The notes under the pieces are model-generated. The model saw only the letters and a list, made by a program, of their open reading frames with translations, did no database searches and was not told where the DNA came from. The position numbers were made by a program, and so were the translations under genes. From JAFDVL01 sp964631865 (lineage in GTDB: Bacteria; Acidobacteriota; Blastocatellia; RBC074), in the NCBI GenBank assembly GCA_964631865.1, contig CAZWAK010000113.1, positions 1-24,492 on the forward strand: a stretch of 24,492 bases of DNA, in the 5' to 3' direction. Of this stretch, positions 1 through 7,559 are shown piece by piece. Numbering within the stretch: position 1 is the stretch's first letter; the number at the start of each line of letters is the position of its first letter.

Positions 1-1
1 G

Positions 2-379
2 CGCAGCCCGCTGCTGAATTTGAATCGCTCGTGCCAGACCTGTCACAAATGGTCGGAGAGCGAATTGCAAACGCGCGTCGAAACGATTCAGAGCCGCCAT
101 TTTTCGTTGCGCAACACCGCGATGGACGCGCTGGTGGATTTCATCAGCGATCTGAAAACGGCGAAGGTGGCAGGGAAGAGCGATGCGGAACTCGCGCCCG
201 CGCAGAACTTCCAACGCAAGGCGCAGTTTTATCTGGATTTCGTCGAAGCCGAAAATTCGACGGGCTTCCATGCGCCGCAGGAAGCCGCCCGCATTTTGGG
301 CGAATCCATCAACTTCTCGCGGCAAGGACAAAAAGCTTTGCGCGGTCTTGTGCCTGCGCAAAATATGACGGCGAAATGA
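2..379 (+). CDS. nrfA: Cytochrome c nitrite reductase, C-terminal part (partial)
   Basis: This is the 3' end of a gene that starts outside the window; about 125 codons are visible. The fragment holds a c-type heme motif CQTCH near its start, followed by a helical stretch (RVETIQSRHFSLRNTAMDAL) and the segment STGFHAPQEAARILGESI. This arrangement matches the C-terminal region of NrfA, the periplasmic pentaheme enzyme that reduces nitrite to ammonium with six electrons; the visible CXXCH would be its last heme site. The reading frame is open to the left edge, so the start is not in the window. A porin-like gene follows in the same direction after a 143-bp gap that carries an inverted repeat. 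The family call rests on motif recognition of a partial sequence; another multiheme cytochrome is possible but less likely. Confidence 0.85.
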   Translation, partial: RSPLLNLNRSCQTCHKWSESELQTRVETIQSRHFSLRNTAMDALVDFISDLKTAKVAGKSDAELAPAQNFQRKAQFYLDFVEAENSTGFHAPQEAARILGESINFSRQGQKALRGLVPAQNMTAK

Positions 380-383
380 ACGA

Positions 384-488
384 CATTCTCAACTCTTCAT
401 TCTCCATTCTCCATTCTTTGACAGCAAAATCACCGCGATTCATCCCTGCCAAAGAATGGAGAATGAAGAGTTGAGAATGGAGAATGAA
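384..488. repeat. Heptad-repeat inverted repeat (CATTCTC family)
   Basis: The left arm, 384-420, is built from 7-nt units of the type CATTCTC/CATTCTT. The right arm, 450-479, is its reverse complement, except that the left arm has one extra heptad. The loop is 29 nt. A further unit continues to about 488. The hairpin lies between nrfA and the porin gene and could act as a processing or termination signal, but it has no clear U-tract. Confidence 0.8.
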
Positions 489-522
489 AGTGATCTTGAA
501 GGTTCGGGGAAAGGCAGTTGTT

Positions 523-1986
523 ATGATCCCACGTAAATTGATATTCGCAGTATTTCTCCTGCTCGCCTTACCGCTCGCGGTTCTGGCGCAAGCCAATCAA
601 CTGACCTCAACGCCCGCGCCAGCGCCCATCAAAATCGGCAGCGTCACATTGTCCGGCTCGCTGCGTGCGCGGTTTGAGAGTTGGGATTGGTTTGAGACGA
701 ATGCCGCCGAAAATCAATACAACTACGGCGCGGCCACGTTGCGTTTGTCGCTCGGTCAACAAAAAGAAAATCTCGAATGGCAAGTCGAAGGCGCATTTCC
801 GTTGCTACTGAATTTGCCGACGAACGCCATCGCGCCCGCGCCGCAAGGCCAGCTTGGCTTGGGCGCAACGTATTTCGCGGCCAGCGGCAACCAGGATGCA
901 AGCGCGTTCATCAAGCAAGCCTTCGTGCGCTTCAAAGGCAAAGCCAACAGCGTCAAAGTCGGTCGCTTTGAATTCAGCGATGGTTTGGAAACCGTGCCGA
1001 CCGATGCTTCGTTGGCCACGCTCAAGCGCGATCATATTTCGCAACGCTTGATCGGGCCATTCGGCTTCACGCACGTTGGGCGCAGCTTTGACGGCGTGCA
1101 GTACGTCTACAACACGAAGCAAAACAACGTCACGTTGCTGGCCTTGCGCCCGACCGAAGGCGTGTTTCAATTACGCGGTTGGAATCAACTGGACGTGGAT
1201 TTTTATTACGGCGCATACACGAAACCGATCAAAGCCAAATCGGCGGAAAGCGATCTGCGCGTGTTTGCGCTGCACTATCACGATGGTCGGCGCGTGCTCA
1301 AGACCGACAATCGCGCGCTGGCCTTGCGCACGGCGGACACAGAAAAGATTCGCGTGACGACGGTCGGCGGGCATTACGTGACGGTCGCCAAAGCAGGCGC
1401 GGGCAAAGTGGATTTGTTGCTCTGGGGCGCGGGACAGTTCGGCGCTTGGGGCCGACTGAACCATCACGCGGGCGCGATTGCCGCCGAAGCGGGTTATCAA
1501 TTCAACGCCAAGCTCAAACCCTGGTTGCGTGCGGGATATTTTCGCAGCACGGGCGATGGCGACGCGAACGACACAACGCACAGCACGTTTTTTCAAATGT
1601 TGCCGACGCCGCGCATTTACGCGCGCTTTCCGTTTTTCAATGCGATGAACAACGAAGATGCGTTTGTGCAATTGCGCGTGAAGCCGCACACGAAACTCGG
1701 CGTGCGCGCGGACGTGCATCATCTGCGGCTGAGCAACGCGAACGATTTGTGGTTTCTCGGCGGTGGCGCGTTTCAGCGACAAACCTTCGGCTTCATCGGG
1801 CGTCCGAGCAATGGTCGGCAAACGCTGGGCACGTTGGTGGACGTGAGCGTGGATTGGACGATCACGCCGACGACCGCAATGACGTTTTATTTCGCAGGCG
1901 TGCGCGGCGGCGAGGTCGCAGCGAGCCTGTATCCATCGGGGCGCAACGCACGATTGGGCTATATTGAATTGACGAAGCGATTTTGA
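523..1986 (+). CDS. Alginate-export-family outer-membrane porin
   Basis: The product is 487 residues from this start, with an N-terminal signal peptide (hydrophobic core FAVFLLLALPLAVLAQA). The rest is a beta-barrel-like sequence: alternating polar and hydrophobic strands, aromatic girdles, and a C-terminal phenylalanine (ELTKRF) typical of outer-membrane barrels. Its length and motifs such as VKVGRFEFSDG and the RPTEG region resemble the alginate_exp/AlgE-like porin family. I chose the ATG at 523 because GGGGAAAGG lies 8 nt upstream; an in-frame ATG at 484 falls inside the repeat and would put a charged extension before the signal peptide. The gene follows nrfA in the same direction, so a role in moving nitrite, nitrate or another anion across the outer membrane is possible, but this is only inferred. 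The true substrate is unknown and the family name does not prove alginate transport. Confidence 0.75.
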   Translation: MIPRKLIFAVFLLLALPLAVLAQANQLTSTPAPAPIKIGSVTLSGSLRARFESWDWFETNAAENQYNYGAATLRLSLGQQKENLEWQVEGAFPLLLNLPTNAIAPAPQGQLGLGATYFAASGNQDASAFIKQAFVRFKGKANSVKVGRFEFSDGLETVPTDASLATLKRDHISQRLIGPFGFTHVGRSFDGVQYVYNTKQNNVTLLALRPTEGVFQLRGWNQLDVDFYYGAYTKPIKAKSAESDLRVFALHYHDGRRVLKTDNRALALRTADTEKIRVTTVGGHYVTVAKAGAGKVDLLLWGAGQFGAWGRLNHHAGAIAAEAGYQFNAKLKPWLRAGYFRSTGDGDANDTTHSTFFQMLPTPRIYARFPFFNAMNNEDAFVQLRVKPHTKLGVRADVHHLRLSNANDLWFLGGGAFQRQTFGFIGRPSNGRQTLGTLVDVSVDWTITPTTAMTFYFAGVRGGEVAASLYPSGRNARLGYIELTKRF

Positions 1987-2033
1987 AGGAAGCAGACGGT
2001 AGGCGCTTGGTTTGAGGAATATTTTTGATGCGA

Positions 2034-2771
2034 TTACGCCGCGCGGTTGATGGTGTCGCGCTTGGCGGTTGCCAGATATTCGATCAACCGGTCGGGCGTG
2101 TCGGTGACAATGCCGTCCACGTGGCGGGCGAGCATGCGGGCGTAATCCGCGTGGCTGTTGGCTGTCCAGACGTACAATTTTTTGCCTTGTTGTTTGATCT
2201 TGCGGGCGAGCAGGGCAGAGCACATTTTCACCTGCATACAGAGCGTTTGATACGGGAAATGACGCAGCGCGATCCAGGGGCAAGCTTCGCGCCAGCGGGT
2301 GATGGGATTCAGGCTGGGCGTGCCGAGGATCACACCAATTTCCATGTCGTTGACTTCCTGTCCCAACCGTCGCATCAGTTCCAGGTCAAACGACGCGAGC
2401 AACACTTCGTCTTCGCACCCGAAGGCGCGCACGAGGCGCAGCGTTTCCTTTGCTGCTTCTGGCGCTTTGATTTCCAGATACAACTGCACGCGCCCGCGCG
2501 TCAATTCCAGTGTTTCTTCGAGCGTCGGCACGCGCTCGCCGCGGCCTGCATCGGCCTGGTGCACCTTGTCGAACGTGAGTTGCGAAACTCGTCCGCGCGC
2601 GTTCGTGGTGTGGCTGAGTTCGTCATCGTGAATCACGACGACGTGGCCGTCGCGCGTGCGGTGCAAATCCAACTCAATCATCTGCGCACCCATCTCGATG
2701 GCACGAGCAAAGGCGCGCAAGGTGTTTTCCGGTTCGACGGCAGAAGCGCCGCGATGGGCAATCACTAGCAT
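2034..2771 (-). CDS. Glycerophosphodiester phosphodiesterase
   Basis: The 245-residue protein begins MLVIAHRGAS and carries the whole GDPD signature: HRG at residues 6-8, EPEN at 13-16, IELD at 32-35 and the HDD at 48-50, then LEIK in the middle and a C-terminal VWTAN...GIVTDTPDRL block. The family hydrolyses glycerophosphodiesters from lipid breakdown to glycerol-3-phosphate and an alcohol, using a metal ion held by the Glu/Asp residues. There is no signal peptide, so it is probably cytoplasmic. I chose the start at 2771 because the HRG motif normally lies within the first ten residues and AGAGAG lies about 8-10 nt upstream; a longer frame reaches 2864 but adds non-family sequence. It is convergent with the porin gene and divergent from the methyltransferase. 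Confidence 0.9.
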   Translation of the reverse strand: MLVIAHRGASAVEPENTLRAFARAIEMGAQMIELDLHRTRDGHVVVIHDDELSHTTNARGRVSQLTFDKVHQADAGRGERVPTLEETLELTRGRVQLYLEIKAPEAAKETLRLVRAFGCEDEVLLASFDLELMRRLGQEVNDMEIGVILGTPSLNPITRWREACPWIALRHFPYQTLCMQVKMCSALLARKIKQQGKKLYVWTANSHADYARMLARHVDGIVTDTPDRLIEYLATAKRDTINRAA

Positions 2772-2785
2772 AGATTGTTTCTCTC

Positions 2786-2814
2786 TTGTTCCCGGACAGG
2801 CATTTCGGCATAAT
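2786..2814 (+). promoter_or_regulatory. Possible promoter for the methyltransferase gene
   Basis: TTGTTC (2786-2791), a 17-nt spacer and CATAAT (2809-2814) lie in the 148-bp gap between two divergent genes. The -10 box is good and the -35 is weak. The string ATAATGCCG around it also occurs at the -10 of the promoter at 8322, which supports the call. The rest of the gap shows nothing further. Confidence 0.35.
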
Positions 2815-2919
2815 GCCGCCAGCCTCGAACCCATCGGCGTAAGCAGATCGTTTAGGCTACCCACGAGCCGGCACCCCTATTTCCCGCAGTTTACGAACAG
2901 CAAGCTAAGGAGAGTACGC

Positions 2920-3684
2920 TTGAGTACAGAAGCAGTGCAATCACGAATCGAGCGCGAACGCGAATTTCACAACAAAGAATTCGCCGACAGCGAACGCGCG
3001 AAGATCAATCGCGTCTATTTTGTCACCCGCAGCAGCACCAAATGGTACGAGAATTTTCTCAGCCAACATGCCCAGGGAAAGCGATTTCTGGAATATGGTT
3101 GTGGCCCGAACAGTTATGCCTTTTGGCTGGCACAGCACGGCGCGCAGGTCGTTGGCATTGACATCTCGGACACAGCGATTGGGCAAATGCGCGAACGCTC
3201 GAAACATCGCCCGTTTCCCGAACGAGTTAGCTTTCAGCGGATGAATGCGGAGGAATTGGAGTTTGCCGAGAACTCGTTCGATGTGATTTGCGGGCGCGCG
3301 ATTTTGCATCATCTGGATTTGCGCAAAGCCTTCGCCGAACTTGCGCGCACGCTCACGCCCGACGGGCACGCCATCTTTGTCGAGCCGCTCGGGCATAACC
3401 CGGTCATCAACGCCTATCGCAATCGCACGCCCGATTTGCGCACCGAAGACGAGCATCCCTTGATGATGAGCGACCTGAAAATGGCCGAAGAATTTTTCAG
3501 CCGCGTCGAAGCGCATTATTTTCACCTCGGCAGTTTGGCCGCCGCGCCGCTGGTCGGGATGAAGGTGTTCGATCCGGTACTGGATTTGCTCGACGGCGTA
3601 GATCGCGCGATGTTCAAGCTGCTGCCTTTCATGCGCAAACATGCCTGGGCCGTCGTCCTGGTCTTTTCACAACCGCGCAAATAA
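2920..3684 (+). CDS. Class I SAM-dependent methyltransferase
   Basis: The product is 254 residues. Motif I, LEYGCGPN (about 57-64), binds S-adenosylmethionine; the acidic residue after strand 2 is in VVGIDIS (Asp81), and FDVICGRAILHHLD is the motif IV region, as in Methyltransf_11 proteins. The C-terminal part, with a hydrophobic DPVLDLLDGVDRAMFKLLPF stretch, may bind a lipophilic substrate or membrane (inference). The frame is open far upstream, but I chose the TTG at 2920 because AAGGAGAG at 2907-2914 sits 5 nt before it and the sequence upstream shows no family similarity. The substrate cannot be told. Related proteins methylate small lipids, quinones or sugars. A hairpin follows the stop, and the next gene is convergent. 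Confidence 0.8.
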   Translation: MSTEAVQSRIEREREFHNKEFADSERAKINRVYFVTRSSTKWYENFLSQHAQGKRFLEYGCGPNSYAFWLAQHGAQVVGIDISDTAIGQMRERSKHRPFPERVSFQRMNAEELEFAENSFDVICGRAILHHLDLRKAFAELARTLTPDGHAIFVEPLGHNPVINAYRNRTPDLRTEDEHPLMMSDLKMAEEFFSRVEAHYFHLGSLAAAPLVGMKVFDPVLDLLDGVDRAMFKLLPFMRKHAWAVVLVFSQPRK

Positions 3685-3688
3685 GTTC

Positions 3689-3716
3689 AGCGCCGAGCAA
3701 GCAGCCTTGCGGCGCT
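3689..3716. terminator. Hairpin between convergent genes
   Basis: AGCGCC (3689-3694) pairs with GGCGCT (3711-3716), and inside it GCAAG (3697-3701) pairs with CTTGC (3706-3710) around a 4-nt loop. It sits in the 60-bp gap between two converging genes. Neither side has a strong T-run, so it may be a weak bidirectional terminator. Confidence 0.4.
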
Positions 3717-3744
3717 TCATTCCTTGCACGTACGTCAAAGCGCA

Positions 3745-4779
3745 CTACATTTCGCTCGCGCTCGGCAAACCGGGCAATCCTTTCGCCGCTTTCACTGCCC
3801 GCACCACCGCTTGCGTCATCGCTTCGGCAGCGAGCGCGCCGAGCAACGTCACGTTTGCAGCCTTCTCCACTTTGCCTGTGGCCAACGCGAAAATCGTGTC
3901 GCCATCGAACATCGTGTGTGCCGGATTGATCGTGCGCGCCAAGCCGTCGTGCGCCATTTGTGCGAGCTTCTGGCATTCTGCTTTGGTGAGCTTCGCGTTG
4001 GTCGCCACGACGCCAATCGTTGTATTCGTCCCGCCCAACATCGGCGGAGGCGTTTCGCCGCGCAAAATCGCAGGCATCGTGCCCATCAACTTTTTGCCGT
4101 CCGCTGTGCGTGCTCCGGCGATCAGCTTGCCGTTCTCAAACACATCGCCGACCGCATTGACCGCAACGATTGCGCCGACCGTGAAGCCATTCGGCAATTT
4201 GATCGCCGCCGTGCCGAGACCGCCTTTCATCGCGCGATTCATCCCAAACAATTTGCCGATGGTCGCGCCTGCACCCGCGCCCACATTGCCTTCGGCGGGT
4301 ATTTGCTCCGAAGCGTTTTGGCAAGCTTCATAGCCCGCGTTCGCATCAGGGCGAATCTTCGCATCGCCGACGCCGAGATCGTACAAAATCGCTGCCGGGA
4401 CAATCGGCACTTTCGCAAAGTTGGTGTGGTAGCCGATGCCGCGTTCTTCCAGATATTTCACGACACCGGTTGCGGCTTCGAGGCCGAATGCGGAACCGCC
4501 CGCGAGTACAATCGCGTGAACCTGTTGCACGAGATTGTTTGGCTCAAGCAAATCGGTTTCGCGCGTGCCCGGAGCCGCGCCGCGCACGTCTACACCTGCG
4601 GTCGCGCCTGCTTCGGTGAGGATGACCGTGCAGCCGGTCGGGCGACGTTTGTCGGTGAAGTGACCGACCTTGAGGCCCGCGACATCGGTGATCGCGGTTT
4701 TGTTGGTTTGCGCGGGAAGATGCGCGGCGAGCGTGAAGCCAAGCCCACTGCACAACAGATCACGACGAGACGAATTCAT
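3745..4779 (-). CDS. P1 (S58) family peptidase / NylC-type amidohydrolase, Tat-exported
   Basis: The 344-residue protein begins with a twin-arginine signal (SRRDLL, then a hydrophobic stretch ending AAHLPAQ), so it is probably exported folded. The body begins ITDVAGLKVGHFTD and includes GCTVIL, VLAGGSAFGLEAATGV and NVGAGAGATIGK, typical of the DmpA/NylC family of N-terminal-nucleophile hydrolases. These mature by self-cleavage; here GGTNTTIGVVATNA places a likely cut between Asn252 and Thr253, with Thr253 as the nucleophile, as in the nylon-oligomer hydrolase NylC rather than the Ser of DmpA aminopeptidases. Its start overlaps the stop of the symporter gene by 4 bp (ATGA), implying translational coupling and a shared pathway, perhaps release and uptake of an amide or peptide product (inference). 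The natural substrate is unknown. Confidence 0.85.
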   Translation of the reverse strand: MNSSRRDLLCSGLGFTLAAHLPAQTNKTAITDVAGLKVGHFTDKRRPTGCTVILTEAGATAGVDVRGAAPGTRETDLLEPNNLVQQVHAIVLAGGSAFGLEAATGVVKYLEERGIGYHTNFAKVPIVPAAILYDLGVGDAKIRPDANAGYEACQNASEQIPAEGNVGAGAGATIGKLFGMNRAMKGGLGTAAIKLPNGFTVGAIVAVNAVGDVFENGKLIAGARTADGKKLMGTMPAILRGETPPPMLGGTNTTIGVVATNAKLTKAECQKLAQMAHDGLARTINPAHTMFDGDTIFALATGKVEKAANVTLLGALAAEAMTQAVVRAVKAAKGLPGLPSASEM

Positions 4780-6449
4780 ACCTGCGCCTTTTGGTTTGGT
4801 GCAATCAGACTAATCAACATCCCCACGACCACGACGGCTACGCAGCCGACGAGGTTGTACCAAAGAAAGCTGAGCTTCGTGTAATTGGCAACGACCGCAA
4901 CCGACGCGATGCCGGCGAACAAGCCGACGAAAGCGCCGGTGCCAGTCGCGCGCTTCGTCCCCAAGGCCAACACAAACACGCCAAGCAGCGAGCCGTAAAA
5001 GTACGAGCCGAATCGGTTGACCACCTCGATCAGCGAGCCGAGCCGCGACGCATACAACGCCACGACGCAGGCGAAGAGTCCCCAGAAGCCCGTCGCAAGT
5101 TTGGCGACGCGCAAATACTGCGCATCGGTGGCGGTCGTGTTGATGTGGCGGCGATAAAAATCCATCACCGTCGCCGTCGAAAGCGCGCTGAGTTCCGCCG
5201 AGATCGAAGACATTGCCGCCGCGAAGATGGCGGCGATAATGAGGCCGACCACGCCTGCGGGCATGTAGGTTGTGACGAAGGTGGGGAAGACGTAGTTGGT
5301 ATCGCTGAACGCTGTACTGTTAGTCGCTTTCTTGATCGTTTCCGCAGCTTGTTTGCGAATATCCGAGATTTCCTGATTTTTCTTGATGAACCAATTTTGG
5401 TTTGTATCGTGAACCGTGGTGGGGCTACTGGCTGATTGCATGCGCTGATCCCAGGCGACATCGAATTTCTTTTGTAGCGCGTCGAACTCCGCTTTATGCG
5501 CGCTATTTTGCACTTGTGCGACAGCGTCTTGCTTGAAGATCATCGGTGGTTGGACGAAGAGATAAAATACAAACACCATCACGCCGATCAGAAGAATGCC
5601 AAACTGCATTGGGATTTTGACGAATGCGCTCATCAACAATGACGTTCGTCCCTCATCAACAGACCGTGAAGTTAAGAACCGCTGCACCTGACTTTGATCG
5701 CAGCCGAAGTAGGAAAGAAACAGAAACAACGCGGCAATGACGCCTGACCAGAATGTATAAGTTTCGGTTAGGCTAAAACTGAAATCCACAGTTTTTAGCT
5801 TGCCCGCCGCGCCCGCTAAATTCAGGGCGTCAGTCATAGAAACACCGCTAGGAAACTGGCTGAAAATCACGAACAGACACACGCCCATGCCGACGAAAAT
5901 CACGATCATCTGCTTCACGTCTGTCCACGTCACGGCCTGCACGCCGCCAAACATTGTGTAGATCACCGTCGTCAAGCCCATCACCAACACGGTCGTCGTT
6001 TCGTTCCAACCGAGCACGATGGACAAAATCACCGACGGCGCGGAGATGATGACGCCGCAGCTCATGCCGCGTTGGATCAGAAACAAAAAGCTGGCCAACG
6101 CGCGCGTCTTCGCATCGAAACGGCGTTCCAGATATTCGTAGGCCGTGTAAACTTTGGCGCGATAGAAAAACGGCACGACCGTGACGCACAAAATCACCAT
6201 CGCAATCGGTAGCCCAAAATAGAATTGCACGAATCGCATTCCATCCACATACGCCTGTCCGGTCGCGCCGACGAGCGTGATTGCGCTGAGTTGCGTGGCC
6301 ATCACCGACAACCCAACGGCCCACCAGGGCAGGCTGCGATTCGCCAGAAAATAGCCTTCGACTTCCTGACTCTTTTTCGTGAGCCGCAGCCCGTCGTAGA
6401 CGATGTAAAGGAGATAGGCGGCGACGATGATCCAGTCGAGTGTTTTCAT
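4776..6449 (-). CDS. Sodium:solute symporter (SSS family) with large hydrophilic insert
   Basis: The 557-residue integral membrane protein shows the SSS pattern: TM1 at the very N-terminus (LDWIIVAAYLLYIVYDG), then WWAVGLSVMATQLSAITLVG near 42-61, the family signature CDQSQVQRFLTSRS at about 250-263, and AAAMSSISAELSALSTATVMD at 410-430. These proteins use the sodium gradient to take up sugars, amino acids, vitamins or organic anions. Between the helix ending near 300 and the one starting near 396 there is a roughly 85-residue hydrophilic, lysine- and glutamine-rich insert (303-388), longer than in classical members. The gene overlaps the P1 hydrolase by 4 bp and follows a 38-residue membrane protein. 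A TCGGTGG heptad array begins 3 nt upstream of the ATG, so no Shine-Dalgarno sequence is visible. The substrate is unknown. Confidence 0.88.
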   Translation of the reverse strand: MKTLDWIIVAAYLLYIVYDGLRLTKKSQEVEGYFLANRSLPWWAVGLSVMATQLSAITLVGATGQAYVDGMRFVQFYFGLPIAMVILCVTVVPFFYRAKVYTAYEYLERRFDAKTRALASFLFLIQRGMSCGVIISAPSVILSIVLGWNETTTVLVMGLTTVIYTMFGGVQAVTWTDVKQMIVIFVGMGVCLFVIFSQFPSGVSMTDALNLAGAAGKLKTVDFSFSLTETYTFWSGVIAALFLFLSYFGCDQSQVQRFLTSRSVDEGRTSLLMSAFVKIPMQFGILLIGVMVFVFYLFVQPPMIFKQDAVAQVQNSAHKAEFDALQKKFDVAWDQRMQSASSPTTVHDTNQNWFIKKNQEISDIRKQAAETIKKATNSTAFSDTNYVFPTFVTTYMPAGVVGLIIAAIFAAAMSSISAELSALSTATVMDFYRRHINTTATDAQYLRVAKLATGFWGLFACVVALYASRLGSLIEVVNRFGSYFYGSLLGVFVLALGTKRATGTGAFVGLFAGIASVAVVANYTKLSFLWYNLVGCVAVVVVGMLISLIAPNQKAQV

Positions 6450-6452
6450 AAA

Positions 6453-6485
6453 TCGGTGGTCGGTGGTCGGTGATCGGTGGTCGGT
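6453..6485. repeat. TCGGTGG heptad tandem array
   Basis: There are about 4.7 copies of the 7-nt unit TCGGTGG, with one TCGGTGA. The array lies directly upstream of the symporter start codon, with a 3-nt gap, and takes the place of a ribosome binding site. No inverted partner was seen nearby. Confidence 0.85.
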
Positions 6486-6494
6486 AAAATCTGA

Positions 6495-6611
6495 CTACTC
6501 GAATGATTTGGAGAAAAGCCACATCGCGGCAATGACGACAATCGTCGTGATGATGACGGCGATGTAGACACGGTTCCAATGTGGGTATTCGGGGTCTTCG
6601 GGTTTGTTCAT
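6495..6611 (-). CDS. Small single-span membrane protein (38 aa) of a symporter operon
   Basis: This short frame encodes 38 residues beginning MNKPEDPEYPHWNRVY and ending FSKSFE. It has one strongly hydrophobic segment (about residues 15-33) with a charged N-terminal tail. Its ATG overlaps the TGA of the upstream DUF4157-like gene (ATGA at 6608-6611), which argues for a real coupled gene rather than chance. It lies 45 bp before the symporter start. Very small single-helix proteins next to SSS transporters may serve as accessory subunits, as seen for some other transporters; that is inference here. I do not recognise a named family. It is too short to be found by ordinary gene length cut-offs. 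Confidence 0.75.
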   Translation of the reverse strand: MNKPEDPEYPHWNRVYIAVIITTIVVIAAMWLFSKSFE

Positions 6612-7048
6612 GGGTTCATCTCATTCAGCAATAAATCAGTGTAAATACGGTCTTCCATCGCGCGCGCTTCGATCTCGAATTCGTTGTAGTAATAGGCATG
6701 ATTGAAGTCGCGGTGTTCTTTGTACTGTCTGCCCCAATTTGTCAGGTAGCGCGCGCGAAAGCGCCATTTGCCGTACCGTTGAAACTGGACGCTGTGCGTG
6801 ACTTCGTGTCCGATCAGCGCGATGCCTTCCACCGAATCGGGATTATACGCGCCGGGCTTGAAGAAAATGTTGTTGCCGTCGGTGTAGGCGCTCGCATCCA
6901 TCGTGACGTAAAACGGAATGCCTTCGTAGACGCGAATTTGATCGAGGTCGAAGTCCGGGAAATAAGGCGCAAGAATCGCTTTGACGTGGTCAGGCAACGA
7001 TCCCGCCTTCGCTTTGTCCGCGCGGAAAATGCGCCCGCGTTTATTCAT
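6608..7048 (-). CDS. DUF4157-like HExxH metallopeptidase-type protein
   Basis: The 146-residue protein holds a zinc-binding HEVTH at residues 81-85 within GIALIGHEVTHSVQFQRYG, followed by YNEFEIEARAME near 122-132, which could supply a glutamate as third metal ligand. The upstream VYEGIPFYVTMDASAYTDGNNIFF resembles the strand region before the active site in DUF4157 proteins. That family is often found near extracellular contractile injection systems or as toxin leader domains, but no such neighbours are seen here. There is no signal peptide or membrane segment. Its start lies inside the end of the GNAT gene (8-bp overlap), and its stop overlaps the small membrane protein by 4 bp, so it is translated as part of this operon. 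Peptidase activity is not shown. Confidence 0.7.
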   Translation of the reverse strand: MNKRGRIFRADKAKAGSLPDHVKAILAPYFPDFDLDQIRVYEGIPFYVTMDASAYTDGNNIFFKPGAYNPDSVEGIALIGHEVTHSVQFQRYGKWRFRARYLTNWGRQYKEHRDFNHAYYYNEFEIEARAMEDRIYTDLLLNEMNP

Positions 7049-7523
7049 TCGCCAACTTCTCCAAAGCCTCGCCGGTCAAGCGATACATCGTCCATTCGTT
7101 CAGCGGAACCGCGCCAAGTGATTTGTAAAACTGAATCGAAGGCTCATTCCAATCCAGCACCGACCATTCAAAACGACCACAACCGCGCTCCATTGCCAAC
7201 TTCGCCAAATAGACGAGCAACGCTTTGCCAAAGCCTTTGCCGCGTTGTTCAGGGTCAACAAATAAATCTTCCAGATAGATTCCGGGTTTTCCTAAGAACG
7301 TGGAAAAGCTGTGGAAAAACAAGGCGAAACCGACGGGCTGGTTTTGATGATATGCGATCACCGTCTCGGCATAGCGCCGCGCGCTGAACAACACCTCGCG
7401 CAAGCCCGCTTCGGTGGCGACGACTTCGTGCGAGAGTTTTTCGTAGTCGGCTAATTTTCGGATGAATGACAGAATCAGCGGCACGTCGTCAATCGTGGTC
7501 GGTTTGATTTCAAAGTCGGACAT
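7041..7523 (-). CDS. GNAT N-acetyltransferase (diamine/spermidine acetyltransferase-like)
   Basis: The 160-residue protein carries the acetyl-CoA binding motif A, QRGKGFGKAL, at residues 93-102, preceded by YLEDLFVDPE, and a C-terminal VLDWNEPSIQFYKSLGA. The LEDLFV and LDWNEPSI...FYK blocks resemble the SSAT group that acetylates polyamines or small amines such as thialysine, but the true acceptor is unknown. It is cytoplasmic. It is the second gene of a minus-strand operon, 14 bp after the Fic-like gene and overlapping the DUF4157-like gene by 8 bp. The sequence upstream of its ATG is an AT-rich GATTTTG repeat, so no clear ribosome binding site is seen and its translation may depend on coupling to the gene before it. 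Confidence 0.85.
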   Translation of the reverse strand: MSDFEIKPTTIDDVPLILSFIRKLADYEKLSHEVVATEAGLREVLFSARRYAETVIAYHQNQPVGFALFFHSFSTFLGKPGIYLEDLFVDPEQRGKGFGKALLVYLAKLAMERGCGRFEWSVLDWNEPSIQFYKSLGAVPLNEWTMYRLTGEALEKLANE

Positions 7524-7525
7524 AG

Positions 7526-7559
7526 GAATTTTGGATTTTAGATTTTGGATTTTGGATTC
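7526..7559. repeat. GATTTTG heptad tandem array
   Basis: Three to four direct copies of the 7-nt unit GATTTTG/GATTTTA run across 7534-7559, with a related 8-nt copy just before. The array spans the stop codon of the Fic-like gene (7538) and the 14-bp gap before the GNAT start, so it encodes the last residues of one protein and forms the leader of the next. Confidence 0.75.

Noticed and set aside
484..522. An upstream ATG for the porin gene
   Set aside because: It lies in the heptad repeat and would extend the signal peptide with a charged stretch; GGGGAAAGG supports 523.
3724..4884. A 386-codon plus-strand open frame opposite the P1 hydrolase
   Set aside because: Composition is typical of antisense shadows, and the minus-strand protein has a complete family match.
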